Assembly (NCBI RefSeq): GCF_011250635.1
Contig: NZ_JAANNP010000001.1
Location: 207,443 to 271,442, forward strand
From: Motilibacter deserti
GTDB taxonomy: Bacteria; Actinomycetota; Actinomycetes; Motilibacterales; Motilibacteraceae
Direction: 5' to 3'
Length of the DNA: 64,000 nucleotides
Within the stretch, counting starts at the first letter, position 1; the number at the start of each line of letters is the position of its first letter. This document shows positions 8,578 to 15,770 of the stretch, in pieces. A program made the position numbers and the translations under genes. Under the pieces are notes generated by a model that saw nothing but the letters and a program-made list of their open reading frames with translations, made no database searches and was not told the DNA's origin.

Positions 8578-10245
8578 ATGACGACCCGACAGGACCTGCC
8601 GGCCGCCGCCTCGACCGGGGACGCGGGCCTCGTCCCGCTGGCCGACCGGCTCTTCTGGATGCAGGCGGTCCGGGTCGCGCTCGCCGGCGCGGTGCTCGCG
8701 GGGACGCCGCTGCTCGGCTCGCAGCTGAGCCCGGGCCTGTGCGCGGCGACCGCGGCGTACCTCGCGCTGTCACTGCTGCCCGCGCGCGCGTCGCGCCGGC
8801 GCCGGGCCGACGGCCGCAGCTCGACCGTGACGCTGCTCGGCATCGGGCTGCTGCTCGACGCCGTCTACCTCGCCCTGACGACGTACGGCACGGCCGGCGT
8901 GGGCTCGCCCCTGCAATATCTCGTGGTCGTCCATCTCGTCGCTGCCACCCTGCTCGGGAGCTTCCGGACCGGGCTGAAGCTGGCGCTCTGGCACTCGATG
9001 CTCGCTGCGACCGCCTGGCAGCTGGAGCGGGACGGCGCGCCGCACGTTGGCACGGCCCCGGCGCCCCTGCGGGACCTGGCCGCGCTGCTGCTCGTGGCCT
9101 GGGCCGTCACCGCCGCCACGGCGACCCTCGCGGCGGTGAACGAGCGCGAGCTGCGCCGTCGCACGTACGACCTCGACGCGCTCGCCGCGCTGAGCCTCCG
9201 GCTCGAGCGCAGCGTCTCGGCCCCGGCCGCCGCGCAGGCGCTGGTGGACGGCGTGGTCGAGACCTTCGGGTTCCCCCGCGCGGTGCTGCTGGCCGCACCG
9301 AGCGGCAGCCTCAACCCGGTCGCGACGCACGGGACGGACGAGGCCACCGATGCCGCGGGAAGCCCGGACGAGGACCGGCTCGTGGCCCGGACGATGCGTG
9401 AGCGGCGGACGCTGCGCGTGGCGCAGCTGGACGCGGCCGAGGAGCCGTGGCTGGCCGAGGTGCTGGACGGCGCGCGCAACGTGCTCGCCTTCCCGCTCGT
9501 GGCCGAGGACGCGCCGCTCGGGGTGCTGGTGGTCGAGCAGGCGGGGCTGCGGGCGCCGGGCGGGCGGCCGCGGCCAGGGGGCCGGGTGGAGCGCCGCGTG
9601 GTCGACACCGTCGAGCGGTTCGCGTCGATGGCGGCGCTGGCCCTGTCGGGGGCGTGGCTGCTGGAGCGCGTCACCGCGCTGGCGACGACGGACGCCCTGA
9701 CCGGCGTGGCGAACCGGCGCAGCTTCGACGAGGCGCTCGAGCGCGAGCTGTCGCGGGCGTCGCGGTCCGGAGCGCCCTTCGCGCTGGCGCTGCTGGACAT
9801 CGACTTCTTCAAGCGGCTCAACGACACCTACGGCCACCAGACCGGCGACGTCGCGCTGCAGCGGGTCGCCGCGGCGGTGGCCGGAGCAGTCCGCGGCAGC
9901 GACGTGGTCGCGCGCTACGGCGGCGAGGAGTTCGCCGTCGTCATGCCGGCGACGGGGCTCGAGGATGCCGCGATGGTGGCCGAGCGCGTACGCGCCGCCG
10001 TGCAGGCGATCGAGGCCGAGCCGCACGTCACGGTGAGCGTCGGGGTCGCGGCCTACCCCGAGGCGGCGAGGACGGCGCCCGTCCTGCTGGCGGCGGCCGA
10101 CGCCGCGTTGTACGCGTCGAAGGAGGGCGGGCGCAACCGCGTGTCGGTGGCGGGGGTATCGGACGCCGACCAGTCCGTCGGGGCGACGACCGGGCCCGCC
10201 GAGCAGCGCGGGGAGCAGGCTGTGCCGGTGCCCGTCGGTGCGTGA
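8578..10245 (+). CDS. Membrane diguanylate cyclase (GAF-GGDEF)
   Basis: 555 residues. Several membrane helices occupy about residues 20-190. A GAF-like domain spans about 200-350. A complete GGDEF domain follows, starting DALTGVANRRSFDEAL. The active-site motif is GGEEF at residues 448-452, and an inhibitory RxxD site (RGSD, 439-442) sits exactly five residues before it, so the enzyme should make c-di-GMP and be product-inhibited. No EAL domain is present. The ATG follows gggggaacgacc. Its position 36 nt after the surface-protein gene suggests co-transcription and perhaps a link between c-di-GMP and surface properties. Confidence 0.93.
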   Translation: MTTRQDLPAAASTGDAGLVPLADRLFWMQAVRVALAGAVLAGTPLLGSQLSPGLCAATAAYLALSLLPARASRRRRADGRSSTVTLLGIGLLLDAVYLALTTYGTAGVGSPLQYLVVVHLVAATLLGSFRTGLKLALWHSMLAATAWQLERDGAPHVGTAPAPLRDLAALLLVAWAVTAATATLAAVNERELRRRTYDLDALAALSLRLERSVSAPAAAQALVDGVVETFGFPRAVLLAAPSGSLNPVATHGTDEATDAAGSPDEDRLVARTMRERRTLRVAQLDAAEEPWLAEVLDGARNVLAFPLVAEDAPLGVLVVEQAGLRAPGGRPRPGGRVERRVVDTVERFASMAALALSGAWLLERVTALATTDALTGVANRRSFDEALERELSRASRSGAPFALALLDIDFFKRLNDTYGHQTGDVALQRVAAAVAGAVRGSDVVARYGGEEFAVVMPATGLEDAAMVAERVRAAVQAIEAEPHVTVSVGVAAYPEAARTAPVLLAAADAALYASKEGGRNRVSVAGVSDADQSVGATTGPAEQRGEQAVPVPVGA

Positions 10246-10293
10246 GCCCTCGCGGCCGTCAGCGCCCGAGCACCCGCAGTCGGCGCAGCAGCA

Positions 10294-10332
10294 CCGGCCG
10301 AGCGGGGACCGGCCCGCGCCCGGAACGGCCGG
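10294..10332 (+). terminator. Candidate bidirectional terminator hairpin
   Basis: CCGGCCG (10294-10300) and CGGCCGG (10326-10332) form inverted arms in the 93-nt gap between the convergent diguanylate cyclase and Rv2175c-like genes. There is no U-tract and the loop is long, so this is a weak call. Confidence 0.3.
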
Positions 10333-10338
10333 CCGCAG

Positions 10339-10722
10339 TCAGAAGGCGAGCGCCTGCGCGCGCCGCTTGACCTCGGTCCCGCGGTTCTCGGCCAGCGCCT
10401 GCACCGGGGAGCCGGGCAGGCTGTCGTCGGCCGTGAACAGCCAGCGGACGGACTCGACGTCGTTGTAGCCCGCGTCGGCCAGCAACGTCAGCAGCCCGGG
10501 CAGGCCCTTGAGGACCTTGCCCTCGGCGACGAAAGCGGATGGGATCGACAGGACCTGCCGGTCGCCACGGCGCAGCGCGAGCAGCTGGCGGTCCTTGAGC
10601 ATCGACCGGACGCGGACGACGTCCACGCCGAGCCGCTCGGCGGCGTCGGGGACGCTCAACCACTCGGGAACCAGGCCCTCGAGGTCCTGCAGGGCGGCCG
10701 CGGAGCGCAGTGCATCACTCAC
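10339..10722 (-). CDS. Rv2175c-family winged-helix DNA-binding protein
   Basis: 127 residues from the GTG at 10722. It matches the Rv2175c family: an N-terminal helix-turn-helix (EWLSVPDAAERLGVDVVRVR) and a C-terminal domain with LPGLLTLLADAGYNDVESVR and the conserved WLFT. In Mycobacterium tuberculosis the family member is a DNA-binding substrate of the PASTA-less kinase PknL, encoded next door. Here a PASTA-bearing kinase gene lies 1.4 kb away, separated by the LysM gene, so a functional pairing is plausible. Longer in-frame starts upstream were rejected because the extension is Arg-rich and unlike the family. Confidence 0.88.
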   Translation of the reverse strand: MSDALRSAAALQDLEGLVPEWLSVPDAAERLGVDVVRVRSMLKDRQLLALRRGDRQVLSIPSAFVAEGKVLKGLPGLLTLLADAGYNDVESVRWLFTADDSLPGSPVQALAENRGTEVKRRAQALAF

Positions 10723-10863
10723 GGGGCCAGCGTGCCACGAGGGGCGGCCGCGCGCGCGGGGCCCCGTCCTTCCCCGACTCCGGTCCCGCCAGCGCCCCCC
10801 ACGAGCAGGCGAGCATTTCTGGACGAAACGGACACGGATCGGCAACGATGGCTGGACGCCACA

Positions 10864-10900
10864 GTCACCCCACTTGTCACAGGCGTCACAACGCTATTAC
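10864..10900 (+). promoter_or_regulatory. Candidate MtrA box overlapping a promoter
   Basis: Two GTCACA hexamers at 10876-10881 and 10885-10890 form a 9-nt direct repeat, with a degenerate third copy GTCACC at 10864-10869. This fits the MtrA consensus known from mycobacteria (GTCACAgcg direct repeats). A -35-like TTGTCA (10874-10879) and -10-like TATTAC (10895-10900) overlap it, with a 15-nt spacer. The start codon of the LysM/transglycosylase gene lies 88 nt downstream, and cell-wall hydrolases are established MtrA targets. Confidence 0.6.
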
Positions 10901-10988
10901 CGTCGTCGCGACGAGAGCCGTAGCGACACGCCGAGAAATCCCAGCGCGGGGGCTGGACCGGCAGCGGCACGCTGACTCGAGGAGCCTC

Positions 10989-12095
10989 ATGACCCCGAAC
11001 GTGCTGACCGACGTCGCGAGCGACGCGGCGGCCGCACCCGGAGACCGCGCAGCGGGCTCGGCGTTGTCCGGCACCGGTGCTGCGGCCGGCGCGCCCGCCC
11101 CCCGCCGCCGCCGGAGCCTGCGCGCGTCGTGGCGGCGTGCCCTGGTCGCCGGTGGGGCTCCCCTGCTCCTCGCGGGCCTCGTGACCGCGGGGGCACCCGG
11201 CTGGGGCGCCTACACGGTGCGCAGCGGCGACACGCTCAGCGAGATCGCCGTGCGCTACCACACCTCCGTCCCGGCCCTGGTCAAGGCGAACGGCCTGCCG
11301 GGCAACGGCAATCTCATCCGCATCGGGCAGCGGCTGAGCGTCCCGTCGCGCTCGTCCGCGAGCCGGAGCGCGCCGCGCACGAGCGTGCGCACGGTCGTGG
11401 TGACGCACCGCGTCGTCCGCGGCGACACGATGGGCGAGCTCGCCGCTCGCTACGGCACCAAGGCCTCCGTGATCCGCAAGGCCAACCGGATCCGCCACTC
11501 GGCGGTGATCCGCATCGGCCAGGTGCTGCGCATCCCCGTGACGCGCAAGACCACCACCGGCGGCTCCTCGTCCGGGTCCTCGTCGTCGGGCGGCTCGTCC
11601 TCGGGCGCGTACTCCGGCAACTCGTTCGCGGGCCGCACCTACCCGAACGCCACCGTCGCGCGGGCCGCGCAGAACCGCGCGATCCTCGCCTCGCGGCGCA
11701 TGCCGTCCCGCGACACCGTCCGGGCGATGGTCGCCGCCACCGCTCGCCGGCACGGTGTCGACCCGTCCCTCGCGCTCGCCGTGGCGTACCAGGAGTCCGG
11801 CTTCAACCCGCGGGTCGTCTCCGTGGCCAACGCGATCGGGACCATGCAGGTCATCCCGACGAGCGGCGACTGGGCGTCCTCGGTCCTGGGGCGCCGGCTC
11901 GACCTGCTCAACGCGCAGGACAACATCACCGCCGGCGTCGTGCTGCTCCGCGTGCTGATCCGGTCGGCGGGCTCGACGAGCACGGCGGTCGCCGGCTACT
12001 ACCAGGGCCTCGCGTCGGTACGTCGTAACGGGATGTACGCCGACACCAAGCGCTACGTCGCGAACATCCTCGCGCTGCGCGCCCGCTTCCGCTGA
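10989..12095 (+). CDS. Double LysM, SLT-type lytic transglycosylase
   Basis: 368 residues from the ATG at 10989, chosen for the good Shine-Dalgarno gaggagcc. A basic stretch and one hydrophobic segment near 45-65 form a signal or anchor. Two LysM repeats follow (starting YTVRSGDTLSEIAVRYH and HRVVRGDTMGELAARYG). After a Ser/Gly linker comes a C-terminal SLT/lysozyme-like domain with catalytic Glu269 in YQESGFNP and the motif GTMQVIP. It should bind and cleave peptidoglycan outside the cell. The promoter region carries a likely MtrA box. The PASTA kinase gene follows after about 70 nt. Confidence 0.93.
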   Translation: MTPNVLTDVASDAAAAPGDRAAGSALSGTGAAAGAPAPRRRRSLRASWRRALVAGGAPLLLAGLVTAGAPGWGAYTVRSGDTLSEIAVRYHTSVPALVKANGLPGNGNLIRIGQRLSVPSRSSASRSAPRTSVRTVVVTHRVVRGDTMGELAARYGTKASVIRKANRIRHSAVIRIGQVLRIPVTRKTTTGGSSSGSSSSGGSSSGAYSGNSFAGRTYPNATVARAAQNRAILASRRMPSRDTVRAMVAATARRHGVDPSLALAVAYQESGFNPRVVSVANAIGTMQVIPTSGDWASSVLGRRLDLLNAQDNITAGVVLLRVLIRSAGSTSTAVAGYYQGLASVRRNGMYADTKRYVANILALRARFR

Positions 12096-12154
12096 CCGGC
12101 ACCCGTACGGACGTAGTGGCTGCGCGCCTGCCCGTGCCTGCGGTGCCGCGCTCG

Positions 12155-12160
12155 TACACT
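12155..12160 (+). promoter_or_regulatory. -10 box of a leaderless transcript
   Basis: TACACT lies 6 nt before the GTG at 12167, which places the probable transcription start on the initiation codon of the PASTA kinase. No good -35 is visible. Confidence 0.5.
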
Positions 12161-12166
12161 CCGACC

Positions 12167-14053
12167 GTGGACACGACCGTTCTCGACCCGCTCCTCGGGC
12201 AGGTCGTCGACGGCCGCTATCGGGTCGTGAGCCGCGTCGCGGCGGGCGGGATGGCCGTCGTCTACGAGGCCGTCGACGAGCGGCTCGACCGCACGATCGC
12301 GCTCAAGGTCATGCACCCGTGGCTCGCCACGGAGGCCGAGGCGGTCAACCGGTTCATCCGCGAGGCCAAGTCCGCGGCCCGGCTGTCCCACCCCGGCGTG
12401 GTGTCGGTCTTCGACCAGGGGCGCGACGGCGACCGGGTCTGGATCGCGATGGAGTACGTCGACGGCCGCAACCTGCGCGCGCTCCTGCGCGACCGGGGCC
12501 GGCTCGGCGCGGCCGAAGCGCTCGACCTCATCGCCGACGTGCTCGCGGCGCTGGCCGCCGCGCACCGGGCGGGCCTCGTGCACCGCGACATGAAGCCGGA
12601 GAACGTCCTCATCGCGGACGATGGCCGGGTCAAGGTGGCTGACTTCGGGCTCGCCCGCGCCGCCACCGCCGCCAGCTCCACACGCACCGACGCGATCCTC
12701 GGGTCGGTGAGCTACCTCGCGCCCGAGCTGCTCGAGCGCGGTGTCGCCGACCAGCGGGCGGACGTCTACGCCGTCGGCATCCTGCTCTTCGAGTGCCTCA
12801 CCGGCGGGCGCCCCTTCGACGGCGAGACCCCGATCCAGGTCGCCTACCGCCACGTCCACGAGGACGTCCCTGCACCCTCCTCTCGGGTGGCGGGCGTCCC
12901 CGCCGCGGTCGACGCGCTCGTCGCCCGAGCCACCGACCGGGACCCCGACGGGCGGCCCGACGACGCCGGCGCGCTGCTCGCGGGCCTGCAGGCCGTGCGG
13001 GACTCCCTCGGGCCGGCCGACGAGCCGACCGAGCTGGTCCGGCGCGGCGGGCCCGAGCCCGCTCCGACGCGCCCCGGGCCCCGGCCGAGCCCGCCGCGCA
13101 GCGGCCCCGCCCACCTGCGCAGCGAGTCGACGTCGCGCCAGCCGGTCCAGCGCGGGGCCCAGCCGCGGCGGCGCCGTGCCGTCCGGCGGCGGCGCGCCCT
13201 GCTCGGTGCCGTGGTCGCCGTCGTCCTCCTCGGCGCCGGGCTCTTCTGGTACGCCGGGCCGCTGCGCTGGACCTCGGCGCCCACCCTCGCCGGGCTGACC
13301 GAGTCGGTCGCGGCGCAGCGGGCCGAGCAGGCCGGGCTCGACCTCGACGTCCGCCGCGAGTGGTCCGAGACGGTCGCCGCCGGTGAGGTCGTCAAGGCCT
13401 CCCCTGCGGCGGGCGAGCGGGTGCTCCGCGACGGCACGGTCACGGTCGTCGTCTCCCGCGGCCCCGAGATGATCCGCATCCCCGTGGTCAGCGGCAAGGC
13501 GCCCGCCGCCGCGACGGCGGCGATCGAGCAGGCCAAGCTCGTGGTCGGCCGGTCGGTCAACAAGTACGACGAGAAGGTCCCGCAGGGTCAGGTGCTCGGC
13601 ACCGACCCCGCCGCGGGCGAGTCGCTGCGGGTCAACCGGCCCGTCACGCTGGTCGTCAGCCGCGGCCCGAAGCCCGTCCCGGTGCCCGCCGTCGAAGGCA
13701 AGCCGGCCGCGGAGGCGGAGAAGGCGCTCACCGACGCGGGCCTGACGGTCAAGACCACGGAGGCTTACTCCGAGTCGGTGGCCAAGGGCGCCGTGGTGTC
13801 CCAGTCGGTCGCCGCCGGCAAGGGGCTCAAGCGCGGGACGCAGGTCGGCCTCGTGGTCTCGCTCGGGCCGCCGCTGGTGCAGGTGCCCGACGTCATCGAC
13901 GACAAGGTCTCCGAGGCCGTCGAGAAGCTCGAGGCCGCCGGCTTCCGGGTGGAGCGGCGCGGCACGAGCATCCTCGGCCGCGTGCTCGGGCAGAACCCCG
14001 ACCGCGGCTCCAGTGCGCCCAAGGGCTCCACCATCACGATCATCACGGTCTGA
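12167..14053 (+). CDS. Ser/Thr protein kinase with four PASTA domains
   Basis: 628 residues. The kinase domain opens with VDGRYRVVSRVAAGGMAVVY, has the Lys in IALKVMH, catalytic HRDMKPEN (His139, Asp141) and the ADFGLARA activation-loop motif. A Pro/Arg-rich juxtamembrane linker precedes one membrane helix at about 343-365 (AVVAVVLLGAGLFWYAG). The extracellular part is four PASTA repeats (about 370-628), which in PknB/PrkC kinases bind peptidoglycan fragments or lipid II. The neighbouring Rv2175c-like gene suggests orthology to the PknL locus, but the PASTA domains are more like PknB. The start at 12167 is leaderless, and residues further upstream are not kinase-like. Confidence 0.93.
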   Translation: MDTTVLDPLLGQVVDGRYRVVSRVAAGGMAVVYEAVDERLDRTIALKVMHPWLATEAEAVNRFIREAKSAARLSHPGVVSVFDQGRDGDRVWIAMEYVDGRNLRALLRDRGRLGAAEALDLIADVLAALAAAHRAGLVHRDMKPENVLIADDGRVKVADFGLARAATAASSTRTDAILGSVSYLAPELLERGVADQRADVYAVGILLFECLTGGRPFDGETPIQVAYRHVHEDVPAPSSRVAGVPAAVDALVARATDRDPDGRPDDAGALLAGLQAVRDSLGPADEPTELVRRGGPEPAPTRPGPRPSPPRSGPAHLRSESTSRQPVQRGAQPRRRRAVRRRRALLGAVVAVVLLGAGLFWYAGPLRWTSAPTLAGLTESVAAQRAEQAGLDLDVRREWSETVAAGEVVKASPAAGERVLRDGTVTVVVSRGPEMIRIPVVSGKAPAAATAAIEQAKLVVGRSVNKYDEKVPQGQVLGTDPAAGESLRVNRPVTLVVSRGPKPVPVPAVEGKPAAEAEKALTDAGLTVKTTEAYSESVAKGAVVSQSVAAGKGLKRGTQVGLVVSLGPPLVQVPDVIDDKVSEAVEKLEAAGFRVERRGTSILGRVLGQNPDRGSSAPKGSTITIITV

Positions 14054-14064
14054 GCAGCTTCTCC

Positions 14065-14943
14065 GTGCCGTCCCGCAAGACCTCGCTCATCGGTGCCCAC
14101 GTGCCCACGACCGGAGGGCTCGGCAAGGGCCCCTTCGGCTACGCCGACAAGGTCGGGGCCGAGGTCGTGCAGGTGTTCGTCGGCAACCCAAGGGGCTGGG
14201 CGGCCAGCGCCGGAGACCCGAAGCAGGATGCGCTCTTCCGCGATCGCTGCAGCGAGCTGCAGGTTCCCGCGTTCGTGCATGCGCCGTACCTCATCAACTT
14301 CGGCTCCCCCACGGCCGAGACGTCGGACCGCAGCGTCGATGCGCTCCGGCACGTGCTGCGCCGCGGGGCCGAGATCGGGGCGCGCGGAGTGGTCGTGCAC
14401 ACCGGCTCCACGGTCGACGCCGCCGGCCGCGAGGTCGGCCTCGCCCGCGTCCGTGAGCGGCTGCTGCCGCTGCTCGACGAGCTCGACGCCCTCGACGGCG
14501 CGCCGGCGCTGCTGCTCGAGCCGACCGCCGGGCAGGGGCAGTCGCTGTGCGCGACGATGGACGACCTCGGGCCGTACCTCGACGCCCTGGACCGCCATCC
14601 GCGGCTCGGGGTCTGCCTGGACACCTGCCACGCGTTCGCGGCGGGCCACGACCTGTCCGAGCCGGGCGGGGTGAAGGCGACCCTCGACCGGCTGGTGAAG
14701 GTGGCCGGCAAGGGCCGGCTCCAGCTCGTGCACGCCAACGACTGCAAGGACGTGGTGGGGTCCTTCAAGGACCGGCACGAGAACATCGGGGCCGGCCACA
14801 TCGGGCAGGACGCCTTCGCGCAGCTGTTCCGGCACCCGGCCATGCGTGGCGTGCCGCTGGTGATCGAGACGCCGGGCAAGGCCGACGGGGAGAAGCACGC
14901 GGCCGACATCGCGCTGCTCAAGGAGCTGCGCGCGGCCGGCTGA
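14065..14943 (+). CDS. nfo: Deoxyribonuclease IV (AP endonuclease)
   Basis: 292 residues, the usual length of the Nfo/EndoIV TIM-barrel family. It cuts the backbone 5' of abasic sites in base-excision repair and uses three metal ions. Metal-binding signatures are present: FVHAPYLINFGSP, VVVHTGS, LLLEPTAGQG, GVCLDTCHAFAAGHD, HANDCK, and the C-terminal DRHENIGAGHIG followed by VIETPG. It begins with GTG 11 nt after the kinase stop and may belong to the same transcription unit. The next gene is convergent. Confidence 0.95.
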   Translation: MPSRKTSLIGAHVPTTGGLGKGPFGYADKVGAEVVQVFVGNPRGWAASAGDPKQDALFRDRCSELQVPAFVHAPYLINFGSPTAETSDRSVDALRHVLRRGAEIGARGVVVHTGSTVDAAGREVGLARVRERLLPLLDELDALDGAPALLLEPTAGQGQSLCATMDDLGPYLDALDRHPRLGVCLDTCHAFAAGHDLSEPGGVKATLDRLVKVAGKGRLQLVHANDCKDVVGSFKDRHENIGAGHIGQDAFAQLFRHPAMRGVPLVIETPGKADGEKHAADIALLKELRAAG

Positions 14944-14960
14944 GCGCGGCCACGCCCGGG

Positions 14961-15470
14961 TCAGAGCCCGAAGTCGTCCTCGGGGACCTCGACGAACGAC
15001 TGGTTGTAGAGCACGCCGAGGGCGACGAGCGCGAGCATCGCCAGGACCGCGATGGCGGAGCCGTCGGCGAGGTGGCGGGCCCAGGCCCGCGTGAGCGAGG
15101 TGGCCACGCGGCGCGACAGCGCGGCGCAGCCGAGCGCGACCAGACCCGGGGCCCACATCGCGGACGTGAACAGCACCAGGTCCGAGAGGTCCGGCACCTC
15201 GCTGAACGGGGAGCTCGAGACGAGCGTGCCGCCGTAGTACCAGGCGCTCCCCGTCACCGTCGGCACGGCGAGCAGGACGGACGCGATGGCCAGCGCCTCG
15301 GCCGACGGCCCGCGGCCGCCGAGCAGCGGGGTGCCCTCGTCCTCGTCCTCGTCGTCGGGCTCGGGCACGCCCTGCAGCTCGGCGACGCTGAGGACCTCCT
15401 CGGCCGGGTCCTGGCCCCGCCGGCCGCCGGGCCGCGGCTCCTCGGGCTGCCCGCCCCCCAGGATCTCCAT
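14961..15470 (-). CDS. Small membrane protein of unknown function
   Basis: 169 residues. The N-terminal ~55 residues are hydrophilic and acidic (EPDDEDEDEGTP), so probably cytoplasmic. Three hydrophobic segments follow, at about 57-75, 95-115 and 140-158. A short acidic C-terminus ends the protein. I recognise no family. It is convergent with nfo and divergent from the aroF leader, whose promoter lies about 100 nt beyond its start. Confidence 0.65.
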   Translation of the reverse strand: MEILGGGQPEEPRPGGRRGQDPAEEVLSVAELQGVPEPDDEDEDEGTPLLGGRGPSAEALAIASVLLAVPTVTGSAWYYGGTLVSSSPFSEVPDLSDLVLFTSAMWAPGLVALGCAALSRRVATSLTRAWARHLADGSAIAVLAMLALVALGVLYNQSFVEVPEDDFGL

Positions 15471-15569
15471 GCCCCGACGCTAGTCGACTCCTCGGCACCG
15501 GGCGCGGCGTACGGGACGACCGCTGTGTCACATCGTGGACAGGAGGTCCCGCGCGCTGGATCGCGCGGC

Positions 15570-15575
15570 TATGGT
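15570..15575 (+). promoter_or_regulatory. -10 box for the aroF leader transcript
   Basis: TATGGT lies 6 nt before the GTG of the leader ORF, so transcription and translation probably start at the same base. A -35 at the usual distance is not convincing; TGGACA at 15536-15541 is too far away. Confidence 0.5.
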
Positions 15576-15581
15576 GTCCCC

Positions 15582-15656
15582 GTGCGGAACCGGTTCTTTA
15601 GCTATGGCGACGCGCCCGAGGCAGCTCGGGCGGGGCGCCTGGCAGCTGCTGCCTGA
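15582..15656 (+). CDS. Leader peptide of the aroF attenuator
   Basis: A 24-codon ORF starting with GTG directly behind a -10 box. It contains consecutive codons for Phe-Phe-Ser-Tyr (15594-15605) close to its start, then an Ala/Arg/Gly-rich tail. Phe and Tyr are end products of the pathway whose first enzyme is encoded 114 nt downstream. The peptide is too short to be an enzyme. Its codons, the overlapping hairpins and the downstream terminator fit a cis-acting sensor of charged tRNA-Phe and tRNA-Tyr. A leader of this sort upstream of aroF (aroR) is, as I recall, described in Corynebacterium glutamicum. Confidence 0.75.
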   Translation: MRNRFFSYGDAPEAARAGRLAAAA

Positions 15657-15711
15657 GCCGCACCCGCACCGAGATCTCCGAAGCCCCGGGCCGTCTGGCC
15701 CGGGGCTTTTT
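15614..15711 (+). promoter_or_regulatory. Ribosome-mediated attenuator of aroF
   Basis: Hairpin 1 pairs GCCCGAG (15614-15620) with CTCGGGC (15625-15631) inside the leader ORF. The segment CGGGGC (15631-15636) can instead pair with GCCCCG (15683-15688), the left arm of the terminator. A ribosome stalled on the Phe/Tyr codons (15594-15605) would cover the left arm of hairpin 1, free the 15625-15636 region and favour the antiterminator. Without stalling, hairpin 1 and the terminator form. These pairings are visible by eye; no energies were computed. Confidence 0.65.
15682..15711 (+). terminator. Intrinsic terminator within the aroF leader
   Basis: A perfect 11-bp stem (15682-15692 with 15697-15707) closes a GTCT tetraloop, and five T residues end it (15707-15711). 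It is by far the best intrinsic terminator in the window, yet it lies upstream of a gene, which is the hallmark of attenuation. Confidence 0.85.
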
Positions 15712-15770
15712 CGTTGCTGCGCAACGCAGATGCAGCACAGCCATAGGAAAGCGAACGGAAGGAACGTCCG

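Noticed and set aside
10723..10988. c-di-AMP (ydaO-type) riboswitch upstream of the LysM gene
   Set aside because: Such riboswitches often precede actinobacterial cell-wall hydrolases, but none of the conserved core segments could be found; the region is better explained by a MtrA box and promoter.
14547..15581. Long upstream extension of the aroF leader ORF
   Set aside because: It overlaps nfo out of frame and the opposite membrane-protein gene; only the last 24 codons have a promoter, codon pattern and context that make sense.
15741..15752. Shared 12-mer agccataggaaa before aroF and at 47.8 kb
   Set aside because: A single 12-nt match in unrelated contexts; likely chance, with no flanking similarity.
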